Assembly: GCA_020746105.1 (NCBI GenBank)
Contig: CM036622.1
Coordinates: 38,541,477 to 38,605,476, forward strand
From: Trogon surrucura
Lineage: Eukaryota > Chordata > Aves > Trogoniformes > Trogonidae
Direction: 5' to 3'
Length of the DNA: 64,000 nt
Shown here: piece after piece, positions 1-13,800 of the stretch
Position numbering within the stretch: position 1 is the stretch's first letter
Layout of the letters: each line of letters begins with the position of its first letter
Notes under the pieces: model-generated
The model's database searches: none
Seen by the model: only the letters and a program-made list of their open reading frames with translations
Told to the model about the DNA's origin: nothing
Program-made: the position numbers and the translations under genes

Positions 1-2122
1 GAACACTGACATATGGGTGAGGGGGGAAAGTATATGTACAGCTACTGTACAGCTTTTTGGAAAAGAAAGTGTTAGAAAGTTAATGTATTTGAAAGCTAAG
101 AATCCCTGGAGGTGATACGTTACTTGTGTTCCAGTAGAAGACTTAATTTTTGAATGTCTTCTTTATTTAAGTGTAGATTGTCAATGTAAGGCTAAAATGT
201 TTTCATAATATTTTGTTGTAACCCACTGTTACTTACCTCTTTCATTAAGGAATACAAAAGTGTTAATTAACTTCGGAAGGGGTATCTTAGTGGCTTGGTT
301 ATGATGAACTGAGGCAAACTTAGGAAAGTGCCTTCTGTGCGTTTCACTTCTAGAAACAAAGCTTGTTTACCCATGTGTATTATCTCAATTTATGTGGGCA
401 CAACGAAAATGTCAAGATTTACTGTAAAGCATCCCAGGAAAAATAGTGAGGCAGCGTGTTAAAATTTGCTACACCCATCTCACGGCACCGTGTTCCAGAG
501 TGTGCAGTTGCAGGAACAGTGGCAACATACTTACCCACCTCCATTTAGTAACTGCTACCCATGCAGATATGAATTTAATTTCACTGGCCAAAGCATCTAT
601 AGAGAGCAGTAAAACAACAGTAAAACAGAACAAAATAGAAGAATTAATGTGTGCTTCTGAACAAGGCATGTTGCCCTCATGGTACAGTTACTGTTCGTGA
701 GTTTTTGAGGCGAGATGAACTGAAATGAATTTGCTTAACTGGAACTTCAGAGAATTCTGCCGGATTGTAGACGCTTAGATGTAACAAAGGAGATAAATTT
801 GCTTTTAATGGCATGTACATATTTTGCTGATCAAATCTAGGCTGCTATTGTAGTTCTCTGATTTCATCTAGATGGCAGGAACATCAGATTTACACTGGAG
901 AACTGCTTAATACCTCATTCTTCAATTTTTTTAGTATTTTCTCTAATATCACTTACCTTATTTTTCACTCATATTTCAAACATATTTTTGCAGTTTTACA
1001 TAAAAAAGTCTTACCTTATTCGTTGTCTGCTGGGTTTCACAGACAGAATGAAGAAGAACATCTCTAACTACAGCAGCTATCATGGCACTTTGAATTGCAT
1101 AACTGCAGCTGCCTTTGGGAAAGATGCATCTGTCTGTTTTGAGGAGCAAGGGAGCATAATTTTTCCAGTTAAAAACTGGGAGGAGATTTTTATTTTAAAG
1201 AAAAAGGTAAAGTCAAAGTTACAAAACCCTCCATTGCTAACAGCAGGCAGAATCATTTTTTACTCTGTTATTCAATTAGTTATTAGTAAAGCTGACCAAC
1301 TCCACACTACAGCTCGTCCTTCTTCATTTTCATCTGCAGTGAAGAACATTGACCTTCGTGTGCATACTATCCAACACCAGAGTAAAACATGGGAAGGCCT
1401 TGACATTTGAACTTTTTGCTTCAACATGTGAAAAAACACTAGGTATGTTTTTGAAGCCTTGTTTCTTGAATTAGGATGTTTGTGTTTAAAAGCATTCCAT
1501 TTGCTACTATTTAAAGTTGCAGATCTAAAGTTCACTTTTCTTGCTGCTACCTTGGCAAAAAGGTGGTGGGAGTTTTTGGTTTTTTCTACTCTGCATGTGC
1601 TTCTGGAAATCCAAATTATTTTTGTCTTTGTCATGAAAAACAGAAGAAGCCTGCTGCAGTCTGCTTTGTTTTTAATAAAATGTACACAGTAGCAAAGTGC
1701 ATTTTTGGTTTCGTTGGTTTTGATGCTCCCTTTGATGTTGGCATATGTATATACTTAGATACACTGTGCTGTTGTACAAGAATTGTTTTAGTAAATAACA
1801 CTATTTGTAAAAACTGTTGGTTTTGGTATGAATGCAAAATATTAAAGTTGGAGTATTTAGTTCATTATGTTGCAAAGTCAATTTATAAATATCATGGAAG
1901 AACAATTGGAGAAGAACTTCCTTTGCTGGAAGGACTTGGAGATGCAGTAGACAAGGTCTGTTAGAAGTACTTAGCTCAAGTTTTTTGATTTAAGGTGAAT
2001 TGGAGGTGGGTTTTTGGTTTCTCTGAGGGTTTTTTTTTGGTGTGGGTTTTTTTCATATGATGCTTACACATAGATGATTACTTTTCCTTTGAAAGTTTTT
2101 AATCCTTCAGCAACTTAACATG
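1..2122 (+). other. Non-coding sequence, possible 3'UTR of an upstream plus-strand gene
   Basis: No convincing coding exon is visible. AATAAA occurs at 1674-1679 and ATTAAA at 1841-1846, in T-rich sequence resembling a long vertebrate 3'UTR. In mammals the gene preceding MRC1 is TMEM236, then STAM, on the same strand, so a 3' end here would fit synteny, but I recognise no protein sequence of either. This is a weak call. Confidence 0.2.
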
Positions 2123-2218
2123 TAGTTGAGGTGCTTGGGGACATGGTTGAGTGGTGGACCTAACATCACTAGGTCTTAAAGGCCTCTTCCTACCTAAACG
2201 ATTGTATGGTTCTGTGAC
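2123..2218 (+). mobile_element. CR1 LINE 3'-end fragment, sense
   Basis: A short remnant with the recognisable CR1 tail: GAGGTGCTTGGGGACATGG, a TTAAAGGCCTCTTCC block, and a terminal CTAAACGATTGTATGGTTCT resembling the usual tail octamers. The 5' truncation is extreme, as is typical for CR1. Confidence 0.8.
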
Positions 2219-2428
2219 TCCTTCAGATCAAGTCCAATACATTGGGTATCTTATTTCAAATATGCTGCACATTCTTTTGGTAAGAAATATGGCATGAATA
2301 TTTTAAAGGGGTGGTAACAAATGAACACAACTGTATCTATACACTCTAATATTTGCTTACAAATCAATATGCAAATACTACTGGCAACTTGACACTTAAT
2401 TTGTGCAGTTGACAGTTAATTCCATTTC

Positions 2429-2433
2429 TGATG
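2429..2433. repeat. Left target-site duplication TGATG of the solo LTR
   Basis: It directly abuts the LTR's TG terminus and is repeated exactly at 3225-3229, directly after the terminal CA. Confidence 0.8.
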
Positions 2434-3224
2434 TGTCCTGGGTTTGGCTAAAAACCCAGTCCTGTTTAGTGATTTTTACTTTCCCGTTTAGTGTCTTCTA
2501 AAAGGCTGCACTTTCTGAAGTCAGCAGCGTGTTTTTGCAGACAGTGTGTGCTACTGGCAGTGGTAACACCTGACGTTTACAGTTACTGCCTGGGTCTGGG
2601 ATGCAGAAAGGCTCTTGCTGATACTCATTCCTATAGTGACCAAGGCCACTGCTGGCTCTTGTGTGCCACGCTGGGGGTGCTGGTTAGTAAGAGGGGTCAC
2701 AAGGAAGTAAAAGGTTGCACCTCCGGGGGGTAACAGACAGGACAGGTGACCAACGAGAGTATTCCATCCCATATACGTCATATTTAGTATAAATTGATTG
2801 ATCACGAGAGTTTCGTCCCCTTTTTCACCCTTTTTTTCTTCAGTGGCCAGTGTCCAGAGAGGACTCCATCTGACCTCCTTCTGATTTTGATCCGGATCCT
2901 GAGTTCCCGAATCCAGCTCCCTGTATCCAGCTCCCGCCACTGCTGAGCCTGGGGCTGCCCCAGTGCCTCCTGCTCTGCAGCACCAGTGGGGATTGCTGTC
3001 GGGGGAGGGACTTGGGTTTGATATCGGGCTACTATCTATAGTTGTATATAGTTCTTTACTTTTACCTTTTCACCATTATTTTCATTAAAGCTGTTCTAGT
3101 TTTTTTCTTCTCTAACCTGTAACTCCCTCTGCCTCATTCCCTTTTCTCTTCCCGTTTGGGGGGGAAGAGGGGGGGTAGAGAGCGTTTGTCCGCGTTAGTG
3201 GCCGGCCCAGCCTAACTCGTGACA
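2434..3224 (+). mobile_element. Solo LTR of an avian endogenous retrovirus, complete with TSD
   Basis: This 791-bp element begins TGTCCTGG and ends ACTCGTGACA (TG...CA with short inverted ends). It is flanked by identical 5-bp duplications TGATG at 2429-2433 and 3225-3229. A TATAAAT box lies at 2788-2794 and an ATTAAA signal at 3084-3089, in the right order for U3-R-U5. No internal viral genes follow, so it is a solo LTR left by recombination. A 5-bp duplication fits ERVL-type or some gammaretrovirus-type elements. A diverged copy lies at about 54480-55065. Confidence 0.85.
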
Positions 3225-3229
3225 TGATG
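3225..3229. repeat. Right target-site duplication TGATG of the solo LTR
   Basis: This is the exact partner of 2429-2433. Both duplications being intact indicates that the LTR was not truncated. Confidence 0.8.
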
Positions 3230-5604
3230 ACAGTAACACGAAGAAGTGTAAAACTTGGTTGGTTGATCCATGTGAAATACACCTGAAAATCAGGCTAAAG
3301 CCTGGTTTGTGAATCTACATTACTGCTTGAAATACTGTCACCATTGAAACTCTATACTCTTGTCAGATGCTGTGTTCTTAAAACAGTGTTAAACTTCATA
3401 GGTTTCTTGCTTAAACCAATGTAAATATCCAAGATCAGCGTGGGACTTTGGAAGCAATGGGCAGCAGATGATCAATTTGGCCTGTTCTTAGCATCTCTTT
3501 CTAAAAAATGTGAGCTGAACACCTTGGAATAAATGACAGTTTCTTTGTTTTGAGAGAATATCAGTTCAGTTGACAAAAGTGCTACCGGTTTTGTAGAAAT
3601 GAAACATGTAATGTCTCTGATTCGGAACAGGGCGGGGGAATTAATGATGAATTTGCTTTACTGCCACTCTCTTTTGGACAGAAGATGTGTTTCTGTTGAG
3701 ATGCCTGTGATGAAAATATAGTTTGAGAGTTTGTTCCATAGTATTTACAGTAAAATCAGCTGCCCTGAATCTGGGCAACAGGTAAAATAAGCATCAATCT
3801 GTGTTTAAGGAGAATAAATGAACTATCTTCACTTAAACTCATGAGGAATTGGTTCATATCTAATCTCTCTTCATAGCAGTCATTCTGCATTATGAAGCTG
3901 AAGACCTTAATGCATTGGCTTACTAATGTAGCTGTTTTTTTCAAATCTCATGCTACTCCATTGCAGGATAAGACTTACCTCTCACAATATTTGAAAAACT
4001 GTATTACCTGGATTTTTTTTAATCAAGACTGTTTTGGCTGATGCTGATCATGATCCGCGTTTTAAGCGAGAAATAAGAAATAAGCTGCTGTAAGAGAACG
4101 TGTGGAGAAACTACCACTATTTAAGGCTGATTTGCATTTTTAAAAATTCATATCAATGTTGTGAGTATACATGGGTAATGTGCTGAAAATCATATGGGGG
4201 GGGGGAAAGAAAATATTTTTTTCCAGTTGTAGATTGAGAGCATCTTTGGAGTACGGTCTCTGGAGTTGATTGATATAAAATGTAAGGAATCTAGTGATTG
4301 TAGCACCTCATATTTTGCTTTGACTTAGCTTAAGCCTGTTAAGCATGAGCTTTGAGTCCTTTTGCATGTGCCTTTGATTTCTAAAATCAGTATAGGCTGG
4401 TGTTTATGCCACATGCTCCTGGGACTGGTGCCATCTGCTACCTTAGCGGTTGTACTTTGGATGCTCCTCACAGAGGTGCTGAATCCAACAGGAACATGTT
4501 GTGCAGTTGGTAAATCCTGACACCAGCCTGACACTCTTCACTAGTAAAAACTCATTTGACCAGTCAGGGTCTCTGTTTAGCACTTTTTGGTTACAGGAAG
4601 CACACATATCAAAAAATGGAACCCTTTAATATATCCAGGCCACTTAATTTTATACAGTGTGTTCTGTAGTGGTGTTCTAAGCTTGATGTACTAATTAGTA
4701 AACAAATCTGCCCTGACTGCTACTGAAGTCACACTGGAATCTATTTCTAGCCAGCTGTGTTGACTCATGCATCTTCAGGTATTTGTGGATGATGCAGACG
4801 TGTTTATTTTCACAAACTATGTGTCAGACTATCCCCATTTACTGTGCTTCACAAAGGAGTGTGAACATTTAGATCCCTTGGTTTTAATGCCTTTTAGACT
4901 TGTGAAAATTCCCTTTAATTAGTCTTTTTCTTTGTTCCCCTGGTGACATGCTCTTGTAGCTGATGCTGGAGAATTGTGGAAGATTTCATTTAGGCAAACC
5001 CTGCAGCAAAAAACAAACCCAAAAAAACAGCAAGTGGCCTGAGGAATATAGGTATTCTGATTTACACAAAAATATGGTGTTTTACATACGAACAAATGGA
5101 AGTCTGTGAGTCATGGTTTTCTGCAAATGTGTAAGAACACAGTGTTGGCACCAACTACCTCACTGAAATGTGCTATTGAAACCCACAGGTGTTTTTCAGA
5201 GAAACCATAGGTGGTGTCTAAAAGACTCTTGTTAGAGGTGTGTTTTTTCAGAGGGTTCTTCTTCCTCCTGGTGCAGTGAGGAAAAACAAACAGCAAGAGT
5301 TTTGTGCTCTAACAGAGTCCACAATATCGCTTCATAACAAATTTCTCCCAGCTTCTGTGGAATCGTGATTTATATTATCTGATTGCGTGGATGATGACAT
5401 TCAAGTAGCACTCCTCCTGCCTACTTAACTGTAAAGTAGATAATTATAATTTAGTGATTTATCTTAGTAAGCTCATTCTCTCTCAAAACAGACCTGCTTT
5501 CTACTCTGGAGCACTTCTTATCTTCCGGATAATCAAGGCTTCCTGTAAATGCTAGCTGTTCTTTTCCAAGGTTTCAGAGTCCCACTGATCGCTTCAGGGG
5601 GCAG

Positions 5605-5865
5605 CTATTTGCCTTGGTTGCTCAGACCAGTCCTTAGTTTTGCAAAGACTAGGCTCCCTTGAATTTGTCTATCCATGAGGCTCAGATTGACACCAGATTT
5701 GTTGCTCAGGTTTCTTAATTCAGGACGGATAGTAGGCAGCAAACATTTAACCTCGGATCCATAACCAGCGCTGAGCGGAGCAGTACCCACCAGGGCCCTG
5801 TAGTTCAGCAAAATAATGCAGAGAATCCAAATCACAGCTCTCCTGTAAAATTCAGTCAGTTCCAT
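5605..5865 (-). other. Unidentified 86-codon ORF with signal-peptide-like start
   Basis: I do not recognise this protein. The first 29 residues resemble a secretory signal (basic RR, then AVIWILCIILL). The remainder has three N-glycosylation sequons within about 12 residues (NLS, NKS, NLS). It is GC-richer than its surroundings. No cysteine pattern, upstream exon or promoter is evident. It could be chance, an isolated exon or an old retroviral remnant. Confidence 0.15.
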
Positions 5866-7374
5866 ATATTACGTGTGTTTCCTAATGGCTAACTCCACCT
5901 TTCCTATAGTTGATCATACTTGATCTGTATAACAAGCACCCTCAGAAATACTAATGGTGAGTAATTAATTAATTATTATTTATATGTAGGTATTTTTCTA
6001 TACTTGGACATTACTACTCTGCAGCTTGTTTTTCCACAGTAATACAAGTGTCTTGTAGAGCCTTTAAGTTGTTTTCTGAAATGCAGACAGTCCTGCTTTT
6101 TAATCTTTGAAGTACTATCTCTTTCCCTCACCATGGGTTCAGTCACAGCTGCTATATTTGGTCTTTGTATTTTTCAAGTCTCTGTAATGTCACTTTGTCC
6201 TACAGTGTATTCTTCACATAGCACCTTGCCATCAACTTTGTATTGCTATTTTCTGATTGGTTTTATTTTTTGTTCATCAGTGATATAGTTTCACAAGGGA
6301 ATTGGCCAGATTTCAACCCAGAAATAGACCACCTCTGTTCTTGGTGACCAAAGTTTAGTTCCAAATGGTTTAATGATAATTGTATCCTATTTGTTATTTT
6401 TACCTGTTTACAGGATTCAGAAAGGCAATTACTTTAGTATGTGTGGCAAGTCCATTATAAACTTTCACAACCGCACATTGTGTGTTGCTTTTAAGAATTT
6501 GATTATGCCTATACAGTCCTAGAGATGACTTCAGCTTTCATTCCAACTAGACTATGCTCTTAATGGCTTTTTCATTCTCTTTTTTTTGTCTCTGCTAGAG
6601 ACTTTGTATATTCTTTCAGCTCTAGTTTGTCACTAAGGACTTCCTATGATGGATGGATGAAGGAGTGGAGGAGGAATGTAGGAGAAAGTTGATTGTTAAT
6701 AGTCTAAGAGCAGGCTATTCCAACCATGCATTTATCAAAGTTTGTGTCTAGATGTTTCAGGTGTTACTTTCACTTTGGGAGATTTAATGTATGTCCTTCA
6801 AGTGCACAGGTTGTTTCTGCAACTTCTTGAAAAAAGAGTTCCTAAATCTGTGACAAATTAGGGATGTACTTCCAGAACACCATGAATTGCTTTGAAAATA
6901 AAGTATTTTTCTTTATTCTACAGTGAATTAATGCGAGCATACAAATTCCAAGTAGTTAGAAATGATAACTTCTTAAGCATTATGGAATGGTTGCAATTAT
7001 TACCACACAGGTAGGTGAAGACTAAGCTTTTCCAAGGAAAAAAACAATCAGTGAATACTGCTGGGACTATTGTCTTTGACATGTCCTGGCCTCATTTTTG
7101 AAAATCAGTCACTAGAAAGATATTTTGTTATGGAACATTTCTAAAGACAGCAACCAAAATCTTGTAATCGGCTCCTCATTTCTTTGTCATACTTTACTCA
7201 GGAGGAAGCTATCCTAATTATTTTAATTGTATCATTTAGGTAGAGCAAATAGAATAGATTTAAGTGTTTAAAAGTAAATGAATTCCTTTGGAAGTCATTG
7301 TTTTCCAAGTGCCATACTGTGCTGAACACAATATTCTGACGGAAACGTCTGTCTGCCTAATTAGCTGACTCTGT

Positions 7375-7806
7375 TCAGAAGTGGAATTTGTAATAGACCT
7401 TGTAAGAGTTTCCACTTAAGCATAATCCATTATGTTTCTGGATTTTTATCATGGTATTATTAATCTGTTCCCTCCTCAGTTTTCTATTATTGTTATTTTG
7501 AGTAATCTTAATGGTATTTTTTTTTGTAATAGATTTTACATAAAGGCAACTCCCAGCTAAAAGAGAATCATATACATAAAATACAGAGTTAACAATGGGT
7601 CCAAATGCAGCACATTTGTAATCATGCTGGGACTGCCCATCCTGGTCTTCAAAATACTCTATATAACAAGCCTCTTCCAAAGACTTTTTTTTTTGTATTA
7701 TTTTATTTAATTCAGCATTAGGTGGAAAAAGTGAGTCTTTTCTGCCTCCCATTTGTATTGGCTCTTTTTTCAAATAAATCAATAACTCTGTTTCACTCCA
7801 AAACAT
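7375..7806 (-). other. Unidentified 143-codon ORF, probably fortuitous
   Basis: I do not recognise it. The N-terminal half has mixed composition (ETELLIYLKKEP, EEACYIEYFEDQDG). The C-terminal half degenerates into Asn/Lys-rich residues from AT-rich DNA. No promoter, poly(A) signal or splice-linked partner is apparent. Confidence 0.1.
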
Positions 7807-10800
7807 GGTGATCTTGACATTTTTCTCAGATTTTCTGTCTTGCCTTCTACTCTTTCCTGTGTTTGCATTTTACTTTTATTTTTGTCCTAACAAACCCCAA
7901 CATTACTGGTCTCAATTCCCAGCAAGTCTTTCAGGCTGCAGCCAGTTGTTTGATGCGTGGCTCTCATCAGTGTTTGGAGATAATGGTTCACTATTGAGGT
8001 TTTGCTGCCAAGTACTCCCGTGATCTGCCAGGAATCTTGTTGCCATTGTTTATGGTTACTTGTCTCTGACTGTTTTCTTTACTAAGTTTGATTTTTAAAA
8101 TGCTTCAGAACTCTCACAGTTCCCCTTCCTCTAAGTTCCAAGAGGATTGCCTTGCTTAAACAGTTTGAACATGTGCAGAATCAGAGTGTATCTGATGTGG
8201 ATTTGCATAATAATGTTGATTGAACCTCTTGTCTTACCTATATGATGTTGGTGCTGACTATATTAATTTTATAATCTTGTAACTCCTCCCTCCTTTTTAT
8301 CTGGTTGACATCTGAGTCAGAGATTAAACGAAATAACTAGCAGCTCTGATTAGAAACAGCTTTCGGTTCATATTTTTGATAAAAAGTAGGATAAGCAGCA
8401 CACATTCTCTGGATGTGTTCCAAGAAATCCAGATCCAAATATCCATGCTCACAGGGACCTTCATGATCTGAGCTACTGGTATGCAAACGGATGACACAAA
8501 AGGGGCGACTTCACATCAGCATTTTGGAATAGTGCTCTGGACAGAACGTGGCCCTCCGTGCTTGCTCATCCTAAATGAGGAAATGGAAGGTCTTAGATGC
8601 TGTCTGGTAGTTAATTTTGCTGTCTAGAGTTAATTTTCTGTATCCTTACTAATAGCAAACCTGTTGCTATTACAGTTGCAAAACAGTTTCATGTATAGGC
8701 AGCAGTTATGAAAACCAGTGTTGCCCTCCTACACATGCAATTTTGTTTTCTCAATGTTCCACTGCTGTATTAAGGAACGTGACCTCCTGGCTTATTACCA
8801 TCAGCACCCCTACCACATGTTCCACAGCAGTAAGTCCTCTAGACTTCAGAATCTTTCTTATCAACAAAGTCTGCAAAAAATCTCTTTCATGATTCCCTCC
8901 TAAGCTTTGGGATCCTACAAGACTTTAGCATTGTCTACGTATTCAGGGAATATTTCAGAACACCTTTTGCGAGGAATATACCAGAATACCAAGATCTTAT
9001 TTTTCTATTTCCATTGGGAGCACAAAGTTTTGAATTGTCCCTTGGGGAAAAAAAAAAAAAAAAATCACAATAGTCCTAGGTTAAATTATTTTAAGAATAA
9101 AAATGAGTCCAATGCAAGATCAGTATCAGCAGTGCAATCCTAAACCGTATTTCATTTGAGTAAGTTGGTAAAGGAGGGTCTTTAGCTTCTTTAATAGGAG
9201 GATGCTGTATTCAGGTATTGATAAAGATGTCACTTCTAGCATGTGCTCTGCATGGATAGTAATCTTCGCTTCACTGATTCTCTGATCTTTCATAGATTGT
9301 GACTCCCAGTGCAAAACTATGAAGGATGATATACCATCAAATGGATCTTGACTGCAGATCTAGCCTGTCGTAATTACCCAGATATGCTTAATTTGTCTGA
9401 ATTTCTCAGCTGGAGCAGATTTGTATCCACAGCTCACTACAACTATTTGGGATATTTTAACACTTGTTTGTCTTGCAGAACAGAACCGAAGGGGCAGCTG
9501 TTGAAGGTATCTGTGGTAAAATATGGGATAAGTAGTCAATCTTTTTGGGTAATGTTCTACTTTGGAGTAGCAATGATAAGGAAGACACTATGATGAAATG
9601 GATTTAAACTATTTTCTTAGTACTTCACTGCTACATTTGTCTGGCATTGGCTTCACTTGAGTTGGCTATGACTTGGGGGGTAGGGTCTCAAGGGCTTAAA
9701 AGTGGTGGGGAGAATGAAGGAAAAAAGCAAACTAGCACTTGCAGTGGCTGATGCAATCAGGAGAGACAAAGAAGGAAGATAACTTTGTGCAAATAAATGA
9801 ATCTTTAGTAATAAAGCTTTGTTTTTCTAGGACACGTGTGCTTTGTATAGAGGGGATTCAGCCACAGAAACCCTCAATTTTCTGTAAATTGAGCAGTGTT
9901 TTAAGTCTGTGTAGAACCTAACCTCTTTAAGTTACAAAAGATGTAAAATAAGTCAGAGCTCTGAGTGAAATCAAGATTACAGCATGTTCTGTAATGTCAA
10001 GAGAGTTGCAGAAGTTTCCTGCTTTGGGTGCAGTAGTTAAGTACCTCATCCAGGAGTACCATTAAAACAAACAAAAATTAAGGATATATACAGACAAGTC
10101 TTTTTGGACAGCGTTCTAACTCCTATGGCACGCGATATCCTGAGCACTTGAGTGTTCATCTTCAGTTGCTTACATTTGCACTGACTAGCTTGTAGAGAGA
10201 ATCATGTTTTATGATTTATGAAGCACTTCAGCTTTTCCCCCCTATACCTACATTTGCTGTTCACCGCTTGGGTCTCAATTTTCAGACTGTAAAGGAAGCA
10301 TGGGATGTATATATGGAGCATGGTTTACTATATCCTGCTTAGCTGCCTGTGTGACATTTGCTGATTTGGTTTCCTGTAAAAACTGATAGATCAGCTCACT
10401 TCTGGCCATAGATAACAGGCAGGAAGAGCTGCCAGGACTCCTAAAAAGAATAGTCCATAAAAATCCTCCATGCAGCACAGAGCTGAAGTGAGTATTTTTA
10501 TCTTAGGAAGAAAAAGCAAATGGCATGTTTTGATACTGCAGGAGGACGCCGTTCTCAGAAAATACAGATATTTCAAGATGTTCATGATTTCGAACCCAAT
10601 GCTCTATGAAAAGCTTTCATAAGATGACAACATCAGTATGAAACGAAATAAGAGAGAACAAAGTTGTGTCATTGCTGTCGTGATTGCTTGGCAGGCTGCC
10701 GTGATGGGTCTGCCTGAGCAGTTACACACTGTACTGCTGGAAATAACAAATGGCACAGCTGCTGTTGTACCTTCGGAAACAGACTGTGAGAGACTCTTAT

Positions 10801-13800
10801 ACTGAACTGAACACTGCAGATATCTAATTTCTGGGATTGCTGGTAGAGGTAATCTAATTTGAGTTTAACTGCAGACAGCACAGTCAACTACTAGTCAATG
10901 CAAAATCAGTATGTTTTGTCTAAAAACTCTCACAGTGCTTTAAATGGCAGAAATGCTTTGAAATGTTAAGAAGTTTCTTCCAGGAAATGGTGGAGATGAC
11001 AGATTATAGAAAAGACATTGGTCTTGAAAAAAAAAAAAGTATATAAAAAAGGGAAAAACCTACCCTATCACAAAACTATTCTTAATTTAATCAGTTTTGA
11101 GACTTCACATTTAGGATTAAACTAAGAGCTCAGTTTCACATTTTCAAAATCATTTCGCTGCCTAACTTCCACTGAACTGAGGCATCAAAATAACCCAGCC
11201 ACGACTATTGGCTGAGCTCCTGCTTCTAGCCAAGGCACCAGGAAAAGCACCTTGGGACACATGGGATATTCTTTACCATGTGTGGTTTCAGGTTTTTGTT
11301 TTGTTTTGCTTTGCTTTTTACTTTGGCTTACTTAAGAAATTACCATCTATGGCAATATCAACAAAATCTGGAGTCCAGGTCACCTATAAACAACCTGAAT
11401 CTGCATGAAAACAGGAGATGAAGCTCTCCTGGTGACAGGACCATTGCTGTTTGGCCAGGGAAGAGGTACAGGACTGTTTTGTAGGAGAGAAGGGGCTCTT
11501 CAACCCTACAGTGTCCACATGTGTGAGAGCTGACCTCCACTGCTGGTGCAAAAAAGGACCTAGCAGTCACGGTACTCTGAGGTGTTTTGTGGAGAAGGAC
11601 ATTTTTCAGATAAGGCTCAGATTGGGTGCTGTTACCTACCATTATGTTCTTTTATGTGGTTTTCAGAACCACATTGGCTCCCTACTGGTTCTGAAGAAAG
11701 CTTTTATGATTGTGCTTTATGCTCACTCTGCAAACTAGTTTTATCTTGCAAGTGTTGATTGACCTACACAGTACACTCCACCAGCATGCCTTACCTTGGT
11801 AACACCAGGCATGCAGTGACTGTGCTGTGTGTCACAAACACACAGAAAACTGCTAACTGAGGTTAAATTCCAGGAGCTCTGGACTCTAGTCGTGTTTGCA
11901 GATCATGAGAGTGCTGCTTCCCTGGATTCAAAAGCTCTTGGCATAGCTCCCAGGAATCTGGACTACTTCCCCTTCAGATTTTACAAAGTTAATATTCATA
12001 AATATTCTCAAAGAAGTGCCGGCTGAGTCTGTTACACAGTGGTACAAGACATTTCACTTAAATCTCAACATTTTAAAATATTCTTTTAATCATAAACTAG
12101 TTGGACAACTAACAGAGAAACTGGCTGTTTTGCTTACGTATACAACAGGTACAGCTTAGTTTTGAGGCAGTGTGAGATTTTTTGACTCCTTATTAACGCT
12201 TCCCAATAGGAGAGAAAAACGTGATTCAGTATGAAAAACTGCTTTTTCATGCCAGTGCACTTTTGCTGAAGATGCTACCCAGTGAAGAGCTGAGGTGATG
12301 GCTTACACTAGGATGCTTTTTGCCCGAGTCAATAATTTCTCTACTGGTACTCTTTCAGATGACAGGCTCTTTGGGGCAGCATAGTGCTGCTGTTCATGTA
12401 TTTAACATGTTGATACATTACTTAGTAACTTCGGAGCTCTTGCCAAACTTCTCAGAATTCAAGTCAAGACTGCTGAATTTCCCAGAAATGATCATTTACA
12501 GACTTGGACTCACCTCTCATATGTTATCAAAACTTTGTAATATGATGAAAGCAGTTTAAACTTCTGTATTCTCTTGATCTTTCTCCCACTAAGACCTAGC
12601 ACAGGAGACACCACATCGAGAGGAGATGGTGTTTATCTCTTGGAGCAACACTACTGTGAAGTTCAGGTATGGATGAGCAGATGGAGGAGGAAGCGAGAAG
12701 GTTCTTTACTGCAACTCCAGCAGCCTCCTGAGATCCAGGTAAGGATTAAGCCCCAAGGTGTCTCTTACACCAGTCTTGGCCTCCTGTTTCAGTATGTGCC
12801 TTCTCGCAGCAGCACTCAGCATCATCCCAGCCCCTCCTCACCCCTCCCTCAGATCTACTCCCACACACGAGGTAGCACCAGCTTCTGTCCCTCTACCCCT
12901 GTCTCCCAGGTCATCCTTCTTCAAGCATACCTCTTCAGACCACAATCCACAAAATCGTTACATGGCTTTTATTTCATTTGAAATAGGCCAGAGGGTAGAA
13001 TAGCTTTGAGACTGTCTCAGCTGTTTTTTGGCTCATGAATTTTACTATATTCCGTACACTAGATATACATCACTATATTCTTGTAATAGGTCAAGGGAGG
13101 TAGTAACTCATTTCAAGAGTAAGGAAGTGAGGGCAGGAATGAAGTAAAACACAGGATTGCTAAGTCAGGTACTTGGGACTGGCTTTTTGGAGAACTGTGT
13201 GTTCATCAGGACTGGCGATGTTCCTGGGTGATGCTGCAGTGATGGGACACGTGCTATGCAGATCCGAAATCCACTGTGGGAGGCATCTGTTGCTGTACAT
13301 GTGCCCAGATCTAATGCACCCCGCTGCGGTCTAATGAGTCATCCCCTCTTGTGAATCCAGCATCACAGTCACGTTTCCAAACAAACTTGGTGAACCGCGT
13401 CTGAATGCATAACCAGTTTGGGACTAATCAAAATGACATTATTTGGTGACTAAACGGTGTCAGATAAACACAGCATTACCAAACTCGGTTGTTCTCAGGC
13501 GAGACAAACCCAACGCATTACGAGCAAAACACAGGCTGAGCTGTAGTGGGGCACGGGGCCATCTCACGGTTCTGGTACTGGCCCAAAGGGAAGCTGCTGG
13601 GAGGGATGCTCAGTCTATTCTGGCACAGACAGAACTGAGATGTGGAAATTTTTTTCTGTTCTGCAGGAAATGTTACCAAAAGAAAAATCCTGTTGTTGCA
13701 ATCAGAATGAAATTTAACAATGCTCTGCAAAATAATTTTTTCTTCCTCCTACTGTATTGAAAATGCAATAGTATTTACCTGTGACTGTTTAGTTTACATA

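Noticed and set aside
988..1410. A 140-codon plus-strand ORF near the left edge as a possible last exon of an upstream gene
   Set aside because: The composition is not protein-like, no acceptor-linked homology to STAM or TMEM236 is recognised, and the region reads better as 3'UTR or intergenic sequence.
2551..2940. A 129-codon minus-strand ORF
   Set aside because: It lies entirely within the solo LTR and is antisense to it. A similar antisense ORF in the second LTR copy (54687-54962) reflects the shared repeat, not a gene.
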